A DNA stretch of 64,000 nt from an uncultured Barnesiella sp. (GCA_944320015.1 CALUFO010000006.1:62001-126000); one strand, 5' to 3'. Counted from the stretch's first letter, positions 1-7,986 are shown. The notes: a model not told the origin generated them from the sequence alone. Translations and numbers: made by a program.

Positions 1-2064
1 CATTTGTTTGATGGCATTTGAGGTCATTTCGCGATAGTATCCAGCATATCGGTTCCGGTTTTCCGATTTTACTTTGTAGTCGTTGATAAAAGGATCGAGT
101 ACCATCACTCCGAAATTCCAGTCCTTATAGTTATAGGAAAGTTTAAGGGTGTGTACATTCTCACCGCCTTCGAGGGTTTCTCCCCAAAACCGGTTAAAGT
201 TGGTTTGGAGCATACCTTCGAGCGCAAAGTTCCAATGCGAAAGTTCGAAGGTGGCATAGGCATAAAAGTTGTTATAAGTGTGGGTATAATTGTTCCCCCG
301 CATCCAGTAGCGGTGCCAGGCTGGCCCGGCACTCAGGGTGATCCAATCGGGGATAACCATCACCCGAGTATCGAGGTAAAAGCGTAGTTCCTCAGCATTC
401 TTTTGGTTGTTGTATCGAGTAAGAATTTTGTCGCCCACCCACACTTTCTCGGGCATGATCGCACCGGGAGCGTGGGTATAGAATGCGCCGAGTTTTCCGT
501 AAAATATCCCCCGGTTGTACTGGTATTGCAGTTCGTATTTATAGGTGGCATAGGGCTTTACATCGGGGTTGCCGGTCGATTGTTGAATCCCGTCTATGTC
601 TTGAACGACCGGGCTGAGCATATCGAGGGTGATTACGCTGCCCATGCGGACAAAGTTGAATCGTAGGGAAGAATAGTCGTCGATGGTATATCGGGCCGTG
701 AATCGGGGGCGCCAAATGGAGTAGGTGTGGGACTCCCGTCCACGGGGTGCATAGGAATAGAGGCTATACCCGATACCAGCCGAGAAGTCAAAATGTTTTC
801 CCAACCGCATCCAATATTCGCCGAAAATATAGCTGTTCCCCTGATTCATGTGGTCGTCGATACCTTGCTCCACATAATCGTTGGTAATCCACGACTGGGT
901 GTGGCGGATACCTGCTGTCACACGGCTGTTTTCCCATGTTCTTTCATAATCGACCTCGCCCAACACCGAGTAGGTGTGGCTTTTGATAAGGTTATCGATA
1001 CCGACGAGAGGTTCCCCGGTCTTGAAATCATCGTCGGTATAAATAAGTTCGTCCTCGGTATAGATACGGTGGCTATTGGGCTGCTCATAACTTGCCACGA
1101 TATTGGTCATAATCAGTTGGTCGTCGGTGAGGTTGTTCTGATAGTAAAGATTAAGCTGGGGATTAATACGACAATTTCTCTCTTTGTCGAACATAAGGTT
1201 AGTTGTGCCACCGGGCGAATGGTCGGTGAGAAGCCCCCGAAAAAGGTTCTCGTATTGAAAATTATAGAATTTGAATGTCGCATTGAACATCTGCTTTTTG
1301 GAATCGAGGTAATTGTAGTTGAGCGAATGTCCGTTGTTCCATTGCTCGAAACGACTCCCGTCGAGACTTTCTTCGGTGCGTGTGTAGCGAGTACCATCGG
1401 GCAGCTCGTAATGTTCGGAGTTGTCGCGTTGCATTTTTAAATTCCAACGGGGCGAAAACCAACCCGAATAGGAAACCTCCGACTTGCCGCTGTTGGCTTT
1501 GGCTGCCAACCAGTACTCGCCAAATCCCCGATTGACACTTTGGGTAAGGTCGCCCATGAAACTGCCGCCCGAAGTGGGATTCTTGACAATGAAATCAATC
1601 ACGGCTCCCACCTCACCGTAACGCACGCCCGGGTTGTCGATATACTCGACACGCACGATTTGTTCGGGCAAAAGAGCTTGTATATCCTTGTTATCGACGG
1701 GACGGCCGTTGATGCGTAGGCTCACCTCGTTCTTGTCGGCCAAGGCGATACTATTGTCGGTGGGGTTGATGACGATGCCCGGTATTTGCAGTTTTTGCAG
1801 TAATTGCAATCCGTTTTTCGATTGTTTTATCTGTTGTGCATTAGGATAAAGCAAGTTGCGGTCGGCCTTCTGCACCCACGACGAGGCTTCGACAGTCACT
1901 TCGTCGAGTGCTATGTGATCTATCGAGGCTTCTATGGAGTCGATGTTGATTCCCATTGTATCGGCATAAACTACTTCTATCGTATCGTTGTCGGTTGCGG
2001 GATGCGCTTTTGTCGTGGAAAAGACTGCTAATATACCTGTAAGGAGGAGTGCTTTTTTTATCAT
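1..2064 (-). CDS. TonB-dependent outer-membrane receptor, 3' end outside the window
   Basis: The reading frame stays open on the minus strand from the ATG at 2064 to base 1 (688 codons), so the C-terminus is cut by the window edge. The protein opens with a signal peptide (MIKKALLLTGILAVF). Around residues 48-130 it has a plug-like stretch: an LDEVTVEASSWVQKADRN segment, then GLQLLQKLQIPGIVIN and RINGRPVDNKDIQALLPEQ, then a VRYGEVGAVIDFIVK motif typical of Bacteroidota TonB receptors. The rest looks like alternating beta-barrel strands rich in aromatic residues. There is no SusC-type carboxypeptidase-regulatory or STN domain before the plug and no SusD partner beside it. The substrate is therefore unknown. 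The family call is firm. Confidence 0.85.
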   Translation of the reverse strand, partial: MIKKALLLTGILAVFSTTKAHPATDNDTIEVVYADTMGINIDSIEASIDHIALDEVTVEASSWVQKADRNLLYPNAQQIKQSKNGLQLLQKLQIPGIVINPTDNSIALADKNEVSLRINGRPVDNKDIQALLPEQIVRVEYIDNPGVRYGEVGAVIDFIVKNPTSGGSFMGDLTQSVNRGFGEYWLAAKANSGKSEVSYSGWFSPRWNLKMQRDNSEHYELPDGTRYTRTEESLDGSRFEQWNNGHSLNYNYLDSKKQMFNATFKFYNFQYENLFRGLLTDHSPGGTTNLMFDKERNCRINPQLNLYYQNNLTDDQLIMTNIVASYEQPNSHRIYTEDELIYTDDDFKTGEPLVGIDNLIKSHTYSVLGEVDYERTWENSRVTAGIRHTQSWITNDYVEQGIDDHMNQGNSYIFGEYWMRLGKHFDFSAGIGYSLYSYAPRGRESHTYSIWRPRFTARYTIDDYSSLRFNFVRMGSVITLDMLSPVVQDIDGIQQSTGNPDVKPYATYKYELQYQYNRGIFYGKLGAFYTHAPGAIMPEKVWVGDKILTRYNNQKNAEELRFYLDTRVMVIPDWITLSAGPAWHRYWMRGNNYTHTYNNFYAYATFELSHWNFALEGMLQTNFNRFWGETLEGGENVHTLKLSYNYKDWNFGVMVLDPFINDYKVKSENRNRYAGYYREMTSNAIKQM

Positions 2065-2125
2065 TGTATGTGTCGTTTTCTAATAGAGACGTAATTTCTC
2101 TACATTCGGTTGCAAAAAAACTGTG

Positions 2126-2133
2126 CAAAAATA
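2126..2133 (-). promoter_or_regulatory. Bacteroidota -7 box for the TonB receptor
   Basis: The minus strand reads TATTTTTG, matching TAnnTTTG, about 60 nt before the ATG at 2064. No convincing -33 TTTG was seen, so this is a motif call only. Confidence 0.45.
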
Positions 2134-2285
2134 AGTCCTTTATAACGATATTTTCATTCTATTTATGTTAATGATAAGAAAGGTCTCGATAACTTTTGTT
2201 ATATATTATTTTGAAATATAAATTCCAATTCGGCTTCGTTTTCCGGTATCGATAGCGAATAATTGTTTCGGCGCCTATTTTTCAC

Positions 2286-2293
2286 TATCTTTG
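2286..2293 (+). promoter_or_regulatory. Upstream -7 box of the prenyltransferase operon
   Basis: TATCTTTG inside TTTCACTATCTTTG. The same 14-mer recurs 83 nt downstream at the main promoter, so this may be a degenerate extra copy of the dispersed promoter repeat, or a tandem second promoter. Confidence 0.45.
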
Positions 2294-2303
2294 AATAAGA
2301 TAG

Positions 2304-2377
2304 GATGCGGCTCGGCATAGGACAAAACGAAAACTTTGTTTCCATTTGTCTCTGCGCTCGCCTTTCACTATCTTTGC
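2304..2377 (+). repeat. Dispersed promoter-bearing repeat, copy 1
   Basis: A 74-bp segment from GATGCGGCTC to the -7 box TATCTTTG (2369-2376). It matches 20787-20860 along its whole length with 8 differences. Its right ~50 bp match 55392-55445 (plus strand) and 9188-9238 (minus strand). An imperfect inverted repeat (GAAAAC ttt GTTTCC; GAAAAC/GTTTTC in copies 2 and 3) sits in its middle. In each case it ends a short way upstream of a start codon, here the ATG at 2402. Confidence 0.8.
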
Positions 2378-2401
2378 ACTGGAAGTATATCGATAGAATA
2401 G

Positions 2402-3283
2402 ATGAAAGATTTAATCCTTTTATTGCGCCCACATCAATGGCTGAAAAACGGTTTTATATTTTTGCCGCTTTTCTTTTCGGGACAGATATCCAGTCTTGAT
2501 TATATAATACCCACAGTGGTAGCGTTTTTTGCATTTAGTTTCATAGCGAGTTCGATTTATTGTTTCAACGATATATGGGATGTCGAGTCCGATCGTAAGC
2601 ATGCCCAAAAATGTCGTCGACCCATCGCGTCGGGGCGTGTTTCCAAATTTTGGGGATATGTGTCGATGGGTGTGATGTTTGTGTTGTCGCTGCTGTTGGT
2701 TTATCTCTATTTTCAAGGAGAGATATTTTATAAGGCCATAGGGATATTGTTGTTTTATTACCTGCTCAATATCGCCTATTGCATAAAGTTGAAGAAACTC
2801 GTTCTTGTCGATGTGTTCATCATCGCTGTGGGGTTTGTCTTACGGGTGCTTTTGGGCGGTGTCGTTACAGGAATATGGGTGTCGCACTGGATCATACTGA
2901 TGACATTCCTTTTGGCTCTCTTCTTGGCTTTTGCTAAAAGACGTGACGATGTGGTCGTTTATGAAGAAACTGGGGTGTTGTTGCGAAAGAATATAAATAG
3001 ATACAACTTGGCGTTTATGAATCAGGTTATCTCTATTCTGGCGACGGTCATAGTTGTGTGTTATATCATGTACTCGGTCTCGGAAGAGGTTGTCACCCGT
3101 ATGGGTTCTCCCTATTTGTATATTACCTCTATTTTTGTCTTAGCGGGAATTTTTCGCTATTTGCAGTTGACGATTGTCGATGTAAAAAGCGGTAGTCCCA
3201 CTCATGTGTTGACTCACGACAGGTTTATCCAATTGTGTGTCGTGGCTTGGATACTCTCATTCTTGGTTATCATTTATTTTTGA
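2402..3283 (+). CDS. UbiA-family prenyltransferase, decaprenyl-phosphate phosphoribosyltransferase-like
   Basis: A 293-residue multi-pass membrane protein of the UbiA superfamily. It opens with RPHQWLKNGFIFLPLFF, the N-terminal signature shared with decaprenyl-phosphate phosphoribosyltransferases (the DPPR synthase group, mycobacterial Rv3806c). The first aspartate-rich motif, NDIWDVESD at about residue 57, fits NDxxDxxxD, which binds the Mg-diphosphate of the donor. A second charged loop (AKRRDDVV) lies near residue 178. About eight or nine hydrophobic helices are visible. By family, the enzyme should transfer a phosphosugar or aromatic group onto or from a polyprenyl phosphate in the inner membrane. 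The next gene starts 1 nt after its stop and encodes a phosphatase, as expected if the product is polyprenyl-phospho-ribose 5-phosphate. The exact substrate is inferred. Confidence 0.85.
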   Translation: MKDLILLLRPHQWLKNGFIFLPLFFSGQISSLDYIIPTVVAFFAFSFIASSIYCFNDIWDVESDRKHAQKCRRPIASGRVSKFWGYVSMGVMFVLSLLLVYLYFQGEIFYKAIGILLFYYLLNIAYCIKLKKLVLVDVFIIAVGFVLRVLLGGVVTGIWVSHWIILMTFLLALFLAFAKRRDDVVVYEETGVLLRKNINRYNLAFMNQVISILATVIVVCYIMYSVSEEVVTRMGSPYLYITSIFVLAGIFRYLQLTIVDVKSGSPTHVLTHDRFIQLCVVAWILSFLVIIYF

Positions 3284-3284
3284 T

Positions 3285-3884
3285 ATGGAGAAAAGGGGCG
3301 TTGCTGCATTTGATTTCGACGGGACGATTACTCGAAAAGATACCCTATTGGAGTTTATCAAATTTGTAAAAGGTGAGTCGTCGTGTTACTGGGGGTTGCT
3401 CCTATACGCTCCGTTATTGGTGGCCTATAAGTTGAAGTTGTATCCCAACTGGAAAGTGAAACAACGATTTTTTGCACATTTTTTCAAGGGAATGCCGTAT
3501 ATCGAGTTTTGCCGTTGGGGAGAGTGTTTTGCCGCGCGGATAGACTCGATAGTCAATCCGTCGGTTTTGGAGAAGTTGGTACAGCATCAACGGCAAGGTG
3601 ACGAGACATACATTGTCAGTGCCAGTGTGAAAGAATGGATTTTGCCGTGGGCTCAAAAAGTAGGAGTCTCGCATGTAATCGCCACCGAAGTCGAGGTGGA
3701 TTCACAAGGTGTGTTGACCGGGCGTTTTTCCACAAAAAACTGTTATGGCCGGGAAAAAGTCGTGCGCTTTCTGGCACAGGAGCCTTGTCGGGAGAGTTAT
3801 TATTTATATGCCTATGGCGATAGTTCGGGAGATAAATATATGTTGGAGTTTGCCGATCGAGGTGTTTGGTGTAAAAAAATGTAA
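3285..3884 (+). CDS. HAD-IB family phosphatase
   Basis: A 199-residue HAD hydrolase of subfamily IB (SerB/PgpC-like). All catalytic motifs are intact: motif I FDFDGT near residue 8, motif II serine in YIVSASVKEW, motif III lysine in NCYGREKVV, and motif IV YGDSSGD near the C-terminus. The start is the ATG at 3285, 1 nt after the prenyltransferase stop; a longer in-frame reading from 3237 would overlap that gene and adds non-conserved residues. A natural role is removing the 5-phosphate from the product of the upstream UbiA enzyme. That is an inference from gene order; the family also includes phosphoserine and phosphatidylglycerophosphate phosphatases. Confidence 0.85.
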   Translation: MEKRGVAAFDFDGTITRKDTLLEFIKFVKGESSCYWGLLLYAPLLVAYKLKLYPNWKVKQRFFAHFFKGMPYIEFCRWGECFAARIDSIVNPSVLEKLVQHQRQGDETYIVSASVKEWILPWAQKVGVSHVIATEVEVDSQGVLTGRFSTKNCYGREKVVRFLAQEPCRESYYLYAYGDSSGDKYMLEFADRGVWCKKM

Positions 3885-3886
3885 GT

Positions 3887-4237
3887 ATGATTTATCTGTT
3901 AGCTTTTATAAGTATTCTGTTGGGAGCCGTGGCTCAATATTTCTTGAAAATGGGAATGATGCATTGGGAATTGAAAGGCCCTATCGGGGATATATTGAAG
4001 TCGGGGTTGAGTAACTATTATTTGTGGGGCGGTCTCTTTTGCTACGGGGTGAGTTTGTTGTTTTGGCTGTATGTGCTGTCGCGAATGGAACTTAGCAAAG
4101 CCTATCCGATGGTGAGTTTAGGTTATGTCATCACGTTGTTGATTGGATATTTTTTGTTGAACGAGCCTTTGAATCCATCAAAAATAGCGGGAATCCTGTT
4201 GATTGTGGCAGGAGTGTGTTTCATTGCCCGGGGGTAG
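3887..4237 (+). CDS. Small multidrug resistance/EamA-type four-helix transporter
   Basis: A 116-residue protein with four predicted transmembrane helices (about 1-21, 40-62, 68-88 and 94-114) and SMR/EamA signatures: GAVAQYFLK in helix 1, LSKAYPMVSLGYVIT in helix 3 and GYFLLNEPL before helix 4. The same fold includes ArnE/ArnF, which are implicated in moving undecaprenyl-phosphate-aminoarabinose across the inner membrane. It starts 2 nt after the HAD phosphatase and ends the three-gene operon. In this context a polyprenyl-phosphate-sugar flippase is the attractive reading, while a drug or quaternary-amine exporter remains possible. Confidence 0.75.
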   Translation: MIYLLAFISILLGAVAQYFLKMGMMHWELKGPIGDILKSGLSNYYLWGGLFCYGVSLLFWLYVLSRMELSKAYPMVSLGYVITLLIGYFLLNEPLNPSKIAGILLIVAGVCFIARG

Positions 4238-4269
4238 AATCATGGTTTGCACGCTGTGGGGATATGTTG

Positions 4270-4277
4270 TATCTTTG
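4270..4277 (+). promoter_or_regulatory. -7 promoter box of the RluA gene
   Basis: TATCTTTG, 25 nt before the chosen ATG at 4303. It supports that start over an in-frame ATG at 4216, which would lie upstream of transcription. Confidence 0.65.
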
Positions 4278-4302
4278 TCTCCGGATAAGAAACGAGGTAA
4301 TT

Positions 4303-4989
4303 ATGGAGGTACTCTACGAAGACAATCATGTGATTATCGTGAACAAGACCTGTTCGGAGATTGTGCAAGGCGATAAGACGGGCGATACACCATTGAGCGA
4401 GATGTTGAAGGCGTGGTTGAAAGAGAAATACGACAAGCCCGGGAATGTCTTTGTGGGGGTGACCCACCGCCTCGACCGCCCGGTGAGCGGGGTGGTGGTA
4501 TTTGCCAAGACGAGTAAGGCACTGGCGAGATTGAACGAGATGTTTCGCAATGGCGAGGTGAAAAAACGATATTGGGCCATTGTCAAACAGGCTCCCGAGA
4601 AGGAGAGCGACGAACTGGTGCACTATCTGGTGCGTAACGAGAAGAGCAATAAATCGGTGGCGTACGACCGGGAGAAACCGGGCGCGAAACGTGCTGTATT
4701 GGATTATAAGATTTTGGCGCGGAGCGACCGCTATACGTTGTTGGAAGTCGATTTGAAAACGGGGCGTCATCATCAAATCCGTTGCCAGCTTTCCAAGATA
4801 GGTTCGCCTATCAAGGGCGATTTGAAATATGGGGCAGAACGTTCCAATCCCGACGGCGGCATATCGTTGCACGCCCGTCATGTCGAGTTTGTCCACCCTG
4901 TGTCGAAAGAACTTATCAGTGTGACGGCTCCTGTCCCCGACGATAACTTGTGGAGGGCATTCGAGCGAATGGTCGAAGAGAATCAGTAA
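4303..4989 (+). CDS. RluA-family RNA pseudouridine synthase
   Basis: A 228-residue enzyme that isomerises uridine to pseudouridine in rRNA or tRNA. It begins MEVLYEDNHVIIVNK, the usual start of the catalytic domain, with no S4 domain in front. The catalytic motif HRLDRPVSGVVVFAK (HRLDxxTSG, nucleophilic Asp) is at about residues 55-69, and KTGRHHQIRCQLSKIG (residues ~150-165) is the conserved RhQIR segment. The target site cannot be read from sequence. The start at 4303 follows a TATCTTTG box by 25 nt. Its 3' end overlaps the convergent helicase gene by 7 nt. Confidence 0.9.
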   Translation: MEVLYEDNHVIIVNKTCSEIVQGDKTGDTPLSEMLKAWLKEKYDKPGNVFVGVTHRLDRPVSGVVVFAKTSKALARLNEMFRNGEVKKRYWAIVKQAPEKESDELVHYLVRNEKSNKSVAYDREKPGAKRAVLDYKILARSDRYTLLEVDLKTGRHHQIRCQLSKIGSPIKGDLKYGAERSNPDGGISLHARHVEFVHPVSKELISVTAPVPDDNLWRAFERMVEENQ

Positions 4990-6317
4990 CTGAACGAGAT
5001 TTTAACCTTTTTCCCTTTTATCTTTTCCTCTTTGAGGCGGCGAAGTGTGGCGTGCGCTTTGTTTCGTCGCACGGCGGCATAGCTGTAATGGTCTTTAACC
5101 TCGATGAGCCCTATTTCATCGGCGGTGAGTCCTCCTTTTTGAACGAGGAATCCCACGATGTCGCCTTTGCTCAATTTTTCTTTTTTCCCGGCGGCGAAGT
5201 GTAGGGTGGCCATTGGCGGAATTTGCAGAAAATCGGCTTTGGGGTCGAGCCGAAATTCGATGGCGCCGGCTGCATATTCGGGCAACGCCTCGTCGGGACC
5301 CAGTATGACAAAGGCTTCTCCCTCGGCGTGCATGCGGGCGGTACGTCCGTTGCGGTGGGTGAAACTTTCGGAATCGACGGGCAGGTGGTAGTGAATGATG
5401 TATTTTACCTCGGGAATGTCGAGCCCTCGGGCGGCGAGGTCGGTAGAGATGCAAATGTAGCTGCTTTGGTTGCGGAATTTGCAGAACGCCCGTTCTCGGT
5501 CGGGCTGTTCCATTCCGCCGTGAAATGCTTCGGCGATGATGCCTCGATCGGTGAGGAACTGTTGTACCCGTTCTACGCTTTCGCGCTGGTTGCAGAAGAT
5601 AAGCGCCAGTCCCGGTTTGAGGTTGCGCAAGAGGGCGAGCAAGGTGTCGAGCTTGTCTTTTATCGGGGAGTTTATGCGGTAGATTGTCAGCCTTTCGGCT
5701 GTTTTTTCTTCGGTAGTTTTCGTGCCTAAGAAATTGAGTTTTATCGGTTTTCTCAATGCTGTGAAAGGAGGTAACGAATCGCTGTCGGTAGCCGAGGTGA
5801 GAATCTTTTTCGGGACCTGCCGTAGGGGCGCGACAATCTCTTTCATCTCGTCTTGAAATCCCAGTGCGAGGCATTTGTCAAACTCATCGAGTACGAGGGT
5901 GTCGAGGGTGTCGAGAACAATCCGTCCTCGCCGCAGGTGGTCGGCAATTCGCCCGGGAGTTCCCACGATGAGTGCCGGAGCCACGGCGAGCGATTTGCTC
6001 TCTTCGCGCACCGAGTGTCCGCCATAGCAGCAAACAATTTTTATACCGGCGGCGATTTTGCGTAACACGGCGTCGATTTGCAGAGCGAGTTCTCGCGAGG
6101 GAACGACGATAAGAGCCTGCACACCGGAGGCTTTGGGGTCAATGCGTTGTAGTATGGGCAGTAGAAAAGCCAAGGTTTTTCCCGTGCCTGTGGGAGAGAG
6201 TAAAACGATGTCGTTGGGGCGTTGAGCCGTTTCGAGCATCTGTTTTTGCATGCCGTTGAGCGATTCGATGTTTAGGTTGCGGCAAGCCTTTTCGATGAGC
6301 GGTGTGATTTCTTTCAT
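4983..6317 (-). CDS. DEAD-box RNA helicase with DbpA-type RNA-binding tail
   Basis: A 444-residue ATP-dependent RNA helicase. Visible motifs: Q-motif region MQKQMLETA, Walker A SPTGTGKT, PSRELALQI, TPGRI, motif II DEFD in place of DEAD, SAT, STDLAARGLDIP and HRNGRTAR. The last ~75 residues (KEKLSKGDIVGFLVQKGGL to the end) match the DbpA RNA-binding domain, which in E. coli DbpA recognises 23S rRNA hairpin 92, so ribosome assembly is the likely role. The start is taken at 6317 because a -7 box lies at 6323-6330; the longer frame to 6413 would begin upstream of transcription. This leaves an mRNA with no leader. Confidence 0.9.
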   Translation of the reverse strand: MKEITPLIEKACRNLNIESLNGMQKQMLETAQRPNDIVLLSPTGTGKTLAFLLPILQRIDPKASGVQALIVVPSRELALQIDAVLRKIAAGIKIVCCYGGHSVREESKSLAVAPALIVGTPGRIADHLRRGRIVLDTLDTLVLDEFDKCLALGFQDEMKEIVAPLRQVPKKILTSATDSDSLPPFTALRKPIKLNFLGTKTTEEKTAERLTIYRINSPIKDKLDTLLALLRNLKPGLALIFCNQRESVERVQQFLTDRGIIAEAFHGGMEQPDRERAFCKFRNQSSYICISTDLAARGLDIPEVKYIIHYHLPVDSESFTHRNGRTARMHAEGEAFVILGPDEALPEYAAGAIEFRLDPKADFLQIPPMATLHFAAGKKEKLSKGDIVGFLVQKGGLTADEIGLIEVKDHYSYAAVRRNKAHATLRRLKEEKIKGKKVKISFSY

Positions 6318-6322
6318 GATTG

Positions 6323-6330
6323 CAAAGATA
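6323..6330 (-). promoter_or_regulatory. -7 promoter box of the helicase gene, leaderless arrangement
   Basis: The minus strand reads TATCTTTGCAATCATG: the -7 box ends 5 nt before the ATG. With the usual Bacteroidota spacing the transcript starts at or next to the A of the start codon. Confidence 0.65.
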
Positions 6331-6483
6331 ATACAAACCGGTGAGATGAAAGCCTTTTTTGAAATGGGAGAGGGGCGAATTTCAAAAGGTATATAGGAGT
6401 GGAGGTAAGCCAATGAGGAGTTAAATAATATTAAATGCGCAAGAAATGTGTTTGAAAATTATGTTGTATAACAGAAAAAGCTG

Positions 6484-6491
6484 TATATTTG
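6484..6491 (+). promoter_or_regulatory. -7 box of an orphan intergenic transcript
   Basis: TATATTTG with a TTG 17 nt upstream (6464-6466). It is followed by no ORF but by a terminator at 6537-6567. Confidence 0.5.
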
Positions 6492-6497
6492 CAATGT

Positions 6498-6567
6498 GTT
6501 TTTCATAGTATTAGATTAAGATTAAGGTTAACAAAGATTGGTTGTCGCGAGACAATCAATTTTTTTT
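6498..6567 (+). ncRNA. Candidate small RNA (about 70 nt) with its own promoter and terminator
   Basis: The segment begins about 7 nt after a TATATTTG box and ends in a rho-independent terminator, with no ORF between. It lies in the gap between the divergent helicase and transglutaminase-like genes; the latter has its own -7 box at 6702-6709. No known RNA family is recognised. It could also be an attenuated long leader of the downstream gene. Confidence 0.4.
6537..6567 (+). terminator. Rho-independent terminator of the candidate small RNA
   Basis: Stem ATTGGTTGTC (6537-6546), GNRA-type loop GCGA (6547-6550), complementary arm GACAATCAAT (6551-6560) with one G-U pair, then a run of T to 6567. 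Confidence 0.7.
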
Positions 6568-6701
6568 GTGCCTATATGAATACGTTATATAAATAGCATA
6601 CCGTTGATAAATAGATGTTTATACGATTTTAGCGCAAGAAAAATAAGCGGGGATTTTGTGAAATTCATATTTAAAAGGGCTGCCGGGTGTAACAAATTCG
6701 A

Positions 6702-6709
6702 TATATTTG
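6702..6709 (+). promoter_or_regulatory. -7 promoter box of the transglutaminase-like gene
   Basis: TATATTTG, 33 nt upstream of the ATG at 6743. It rules out the longer frame that begins inside it at 6707. Confidence 0.6.
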
Positions 6710-6742
6710 CGTCTACCAAATAGAATCCTAAAAATACAGAAT

Positions 6743-7939
6743 ATGAAAAAACTCTTGTGGTTGATGTTGTTGCCGCTTTGCCTCGGAGGCCGGGCTGCCG
6801 GGAATGAGTGGAATGCCGATAGTGTGCAGCTTTATTATCAGAGCCAAGTACAGGCCGTGATACTGAAAAATTGGAAAGATCGACCTTTGGTTTTGAAAAC
6901 ATACCGGCAGTTTTTTGACCGCTGCGAGTCTTTGCCCGACTCGATAGTTGGGCGATGCCTGTGGTGTTTTTCCGAGGCTTATTACAATATGGCTTGTATT
7001 CAATCTCTTTCGGGACGTAAGCGGGCGGCTGTCGACGCTTTTGAGCAAGCTATCCGCTATGGGTATTACGATTATGCCCATGCCCAGCAGGATACCGACT
7101 TGGACAACATTCGCAACGACAAGCGATTTCAACGGGCATTGGCGAAGTTGCGCGAGGTCGGCGATTTCAACTACATACTCAAAAAATCGCCCGGTTACGA
7201 CTCGGCGGCTGCGACCGATTCGTTACCTGCCTTTACCTATATGAATCCCAATGATAGCAACTTGGTGCGGGTGCGCCGCTATTTCAACCTCGACAGCATT
7301 GCCGGGGCAGGCGACGAAATCTCTAAAATCAAGAATCTGTTGGCTTGGGTGCATAATACCATCAGGCACGACGGTTCGTCGTATAATCCCGGGGAGAAAA
7401 ACGCTATTGCCATTTATGAAATTTGCCGGCGCGAGAATCGTGGGGTCAACTGTCGCATGATGGCGCAGATGCTCAACGAGTGTTATTTGGCTATGGGTTT
7501 CAAGTCGCGCTATGTCACATGCCTGCCCAAACGGTATATCGACGACTGCCATGTAATCAACGCGGTCTATTCTTGCACCCTCGACAAATGGGTGTGGGTA
7601 GACCCCACATGGAACGCCTATGTCATGGACGAAAACGGTAATTTGCTGGGGCTTTCGGAGGTGCGAGAGCGGTTGAAGACAGGCCGGTTCGTGACGGTGA
7701 ACGAGGACGCCAATTGGAATCACAAGACTCCTTGTACTACCGATTATTATTTGAATTACTACATGAGCAAGAATCTCTATTACTTGCAGTGTTCCGACCG
7801 CAGTGGCTTCGATAACGAGACTTATGTCGAAGGGAAGCCGAGTCCAAGATATGTTACTCTCTCGCCCGAGGGGGAACCTTATGGCAATTCATCGAGTACT
7901 TCGAACGAGGCTTGGTTTTGGGCGTCGCCTTATAAGTGA
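6743..7939 (+). CDS. Exported transglutaminase-like protein
   Basis: A 398-residue protein with a signal peptide (MKKLLWLMLLPLCLGGRAAG). The N-terminal third resembles a tetratricopeptide-type helical hairpin (YYNMACIQSLSGRKRAAVDAF). The C-terminal half is a transglutaminase-like (papain-fold) domain: GVNCRMMAQM supplies the Cys near residue 237, DDCHVINAVY the His near 270, and WVWVDPTWN the Asp near 286, so the catalytic triad looks complete. In bacteria this fold usually works as a cysteine protease or amidase. It stands alone between a minus-strand helicase and a convergent ATP-grasp gene, so no substrate is suggested. Confidence 0.8.
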   Translation: MKKLLWLMLLPLCLGGRAAGNEWNADSVQLYYQSQVQAVILKNWKDRPLVLKTYRQFFDRCESLPDSIVGRCLWCFSEAYYNMACIQSLSGRKRAAVDAFEQAIRYGYYDYAHAQQDTDLDNIRNDKRFQRALAKLREVGDFNYILKKSPGYDSAAATDSLPAFTYMNPNDSNLVRVRRYFNLDSIAGAGDEISKIKNLLAWVHNTIRHDGSSYNPGEKNAIAIYEICRRENRGVNCRMMAQMLNECYLAMGFKSRYVTCLPKRYIDDCHVINAVYSCTLDKWVWVDPTWNAYVMDENGNLLGLSEVRERLKTGRFVTVNEDANWNHKTPCTTDYYLNYYMSKNLYYLQCSDRSGFDNETYVEGKPSPRYVTLSPEGEPYGNSSSTSNEAWFWASPYK

Positions 7940-7986
7940 CGAGGCGGCCGGCTCTTTTCGTGTAGTTTTGTCTCCCGATGTGGGGG

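Noticed and set aside
4240-4896. 218-codon minus-strand frame
   Set aside because: Antisense of the RluA gene, which has intact catalytic motifs.
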